DNA from: an uncultured Phycisphaerales bacterium | GTDB lineage: Bacteria > Planctomycetota > Phycisphaerae > WQYP01 | Length of the DNA: 6,999 nt | Assembly: GCA_937901265.1 (NCBI GenBank) | Contig: CALCHA010000489.1 | Coordinates: 1-6,999 of the forward strand | Direction of reading: 5' to 3' | Shown: positions 6,233 through 6,999 of the stretch, one piece after another | Layout: the number at the start of each line of letters is the position of its first letter | Numbering within the stretch: the stretch's first letter is position 1 | Notes under the pieces: model-generated | Database searches by the model: none | What the model was told of the DNA's origin: nothing | What the model saw: the letters and a program-made list of their open reading frames with translations, nothing else | Program-made: the position numbers and the translations under genes

Positions 6233-6999
6233 ATGACCCCCTTCCTCGCCGCCCTCCGCGCCGCCCTCCCCGACGTCGGCCTCATCACCGACCCCGACGC
6301 CCTCATCGTCTACGAATGCGACGGCTTCACCATTCCTCGCGCGAAGCCCCTCGCCGTCCTCTTCCCCACCTCCACCCCGCAGGTCATCTCCGCCGTCAAC
6401 ATCTGCCGCGATCACCACATCGCCATCCTCCCGCGCGGCTCAGGCACCGGCCTCACCGGCGGCATCGTCGCCGTCACCCCCAGCGTCCAGATCTCCACCG
6501 CCCGCATGAACAAAATCCTCTCCATCGACCTCCCCAACCGCTGCGCCCTCGTCGAAGCCGGCGTCACCAACTCCGCCCTCTCCGAGGCCGTCAAAAATTC
6601 CCCCTACCATTACGCCCCCGATCCCTCCAGCCAGCGGGCTTCCACCATCGGCGGCAACGTCGCCACCAACGCCGGCGGCCTCCACACCCTCAAGTACGGC
6701 GTCACCGCCAACCATCTCCTGGGCCTCGAACTCGTCACCGCCGACGGCCACGTCCATACCCTTGGCGGTCCCCACGGCCATTCCATCGGTCCCGATTTCG
6801 CCGGCCTCCTCTGCGGCTCCGAAGGCACCCTCGGCCTCATCACCAAGGTCTGGTGCCGCCTCACCCCCAGGCCCGCCGCCTTCCGCACCGCGCTGGCCAT
6901 CTGCGATGCCACCCACAAGGCTGTCGCGGCCGTCTCCGCCATCATAGCCGCCGGCATCACCCCCGCCGCCCTCGAAATGATGGACGGGCCCATGATCCA
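6233..6999 (+). CDS. glcD: GlcD-type FAD-linked oxidase, glycolate/lactate dehydrogenase-like (3' partial)
   Basis: The frame is open from ATG 6233 to the window end, giving 255 residues of a protein usually near 450-500. The visible part is the FAD_binding_4 (PCMH-type) domain with strong GlcD motifs: PRGSGTGLTGG (67-77), YAPDPSSQ (127-134), IGGNVATNAGG (139-149), HTLKYGVT (151-158) and GSEGTLG (195-201). The missing C-terminal domain would complete the substrate site. Such enzymes oxidise 2-hydroxy acids such as glycolate or D-lactate to 2-oxo acids, passing electrons through FAD, often with GlcE and GlcF partners; those genes would lie downstream. The start is only 7 nt after the toxin stop, with at best a weak GAAG ribosome site (6224-6227), and no promoter is visible in between. 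Nearly all codons end in C. The oxidase class is secure; glycolate over other 2-hydroxy acids is a family-based guess. Confidence 0.85.
   Translation, partial: MTPFLAALRAALPDVGLITDPDALIVYECDGFTIPRAKPLAVLFPTSTPQVISAVNICRDHHIAILPRGSGTGLTGGIVAVTPSVQISTARMNKILSIDLPNRCALVEAGVTNSALSEAVKNSPYHYAPDPSSQRASTIGGNVATNAGGLHTLKYGVTANHLLGLELVTADGHVHTLGGPHGHSIGPDFAGLLCGSEGTLGLITKVWCRLTPRPAAFRTALAICDATHKAVAAVSAIIAAGITPAALEMMDGPMI

Larger units (their letters stand above)
5597..6238. repeat. 9-bp direct repeat GCCATGACC flanking the toxin-antitoxin pair
   Basis: Exact copies of GCCATGACC lie at 5597-5605 and 6230-6238, spanning the starts of the DUF433 gene and of glcD; the flanking bases differ. A target-site duplication from insertion of the pair is possible. 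However, the same 9-mer also spans the mazG start (5134-5142), so it may simply be a favoured start-codon context followed by a Thr codon. Confidence 0.3.

Noticed and set aside
5597..6238. An insertion sequence or integron carrying the toxin-antitoxin pair
   Set aside because: No transposase, integrase or terminal inverted repeats are visible; only the short direct repeat supports mobility.
6440..6916. Minus-strand open frames opposite glcD, one extremely Gly/Ala/Glu-rich
   Set aside because: They result from C-ending codons on the coding strand. The + strand frame carries unmistakable FAD-oxidase motifs.

Overview
The window is GC-rich, densely coded on the + strand, and carries no RNA gene, insertion sequence or CRISPR array that I can see. 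The combination of a BatA-like von Willebrand A membrane protein, a very large exported TPR/zincin protein and GCTACA(A/C)T-type promoter boxes suggests a planctomycete-like bacterium, perhaps Phycisphaerae. That assignment is inference and only moderately secure.

Layout. Positions 1-1809 hold the 3' part of a BatA-like VWA membrane protein whose start lies outside the window. A 98-nt spacer with two hairpins follows. Positions 1908-5024 encode a 1038-residue secreted protein in which a Peptidase_MA-like zincin domain (HEYTH, then E 17 residues later) sits between N-terminal and C-terminal TPR blocks. A 112-nt spacer with a promoter leads to a small MazG-type nucleotide pyrophosphohydrolase (5137-5406). 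Directly after it is a 39-residue single-pass membrane microprotein (5419-5538). A second promoter of similar build (5532-5560) precedes a toxin-antitoxin pair: a DUF433 antitoxin (5600-5881) overlapping by 4 nt a DUF5615 PIN-like toxin (5878-6225). Seven bases later begins a GlcD-type FAD-dependent oxidase (6233 to the window end, 3' partial).

How the genes fit together. The first two genes are both envelope proteins: a VWA protein with two membrane segments and an exported metalloprotease scaffold. They may belong to one BatA/MoxR-type locus, but no direct functional link can be proven here. mazG and the microprotein form a small transcription unit. The toxin-antitoxin pair is clearly poorer in GC (about 57% by hand count over 5641-6220) than the glcD segment after it (about 69% over 6241-6960). 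The pair lies between exact 9-bp copies of GCCATGACC, so it looks like an acquired cassette dropped between a promoter and glcD, which would now be transcribed through it.

No wholly new system is evident. The best leads are the possible cassette insertion, the microprotein, the shared promoter architecture and the large TPR-zincin-TPR protein.
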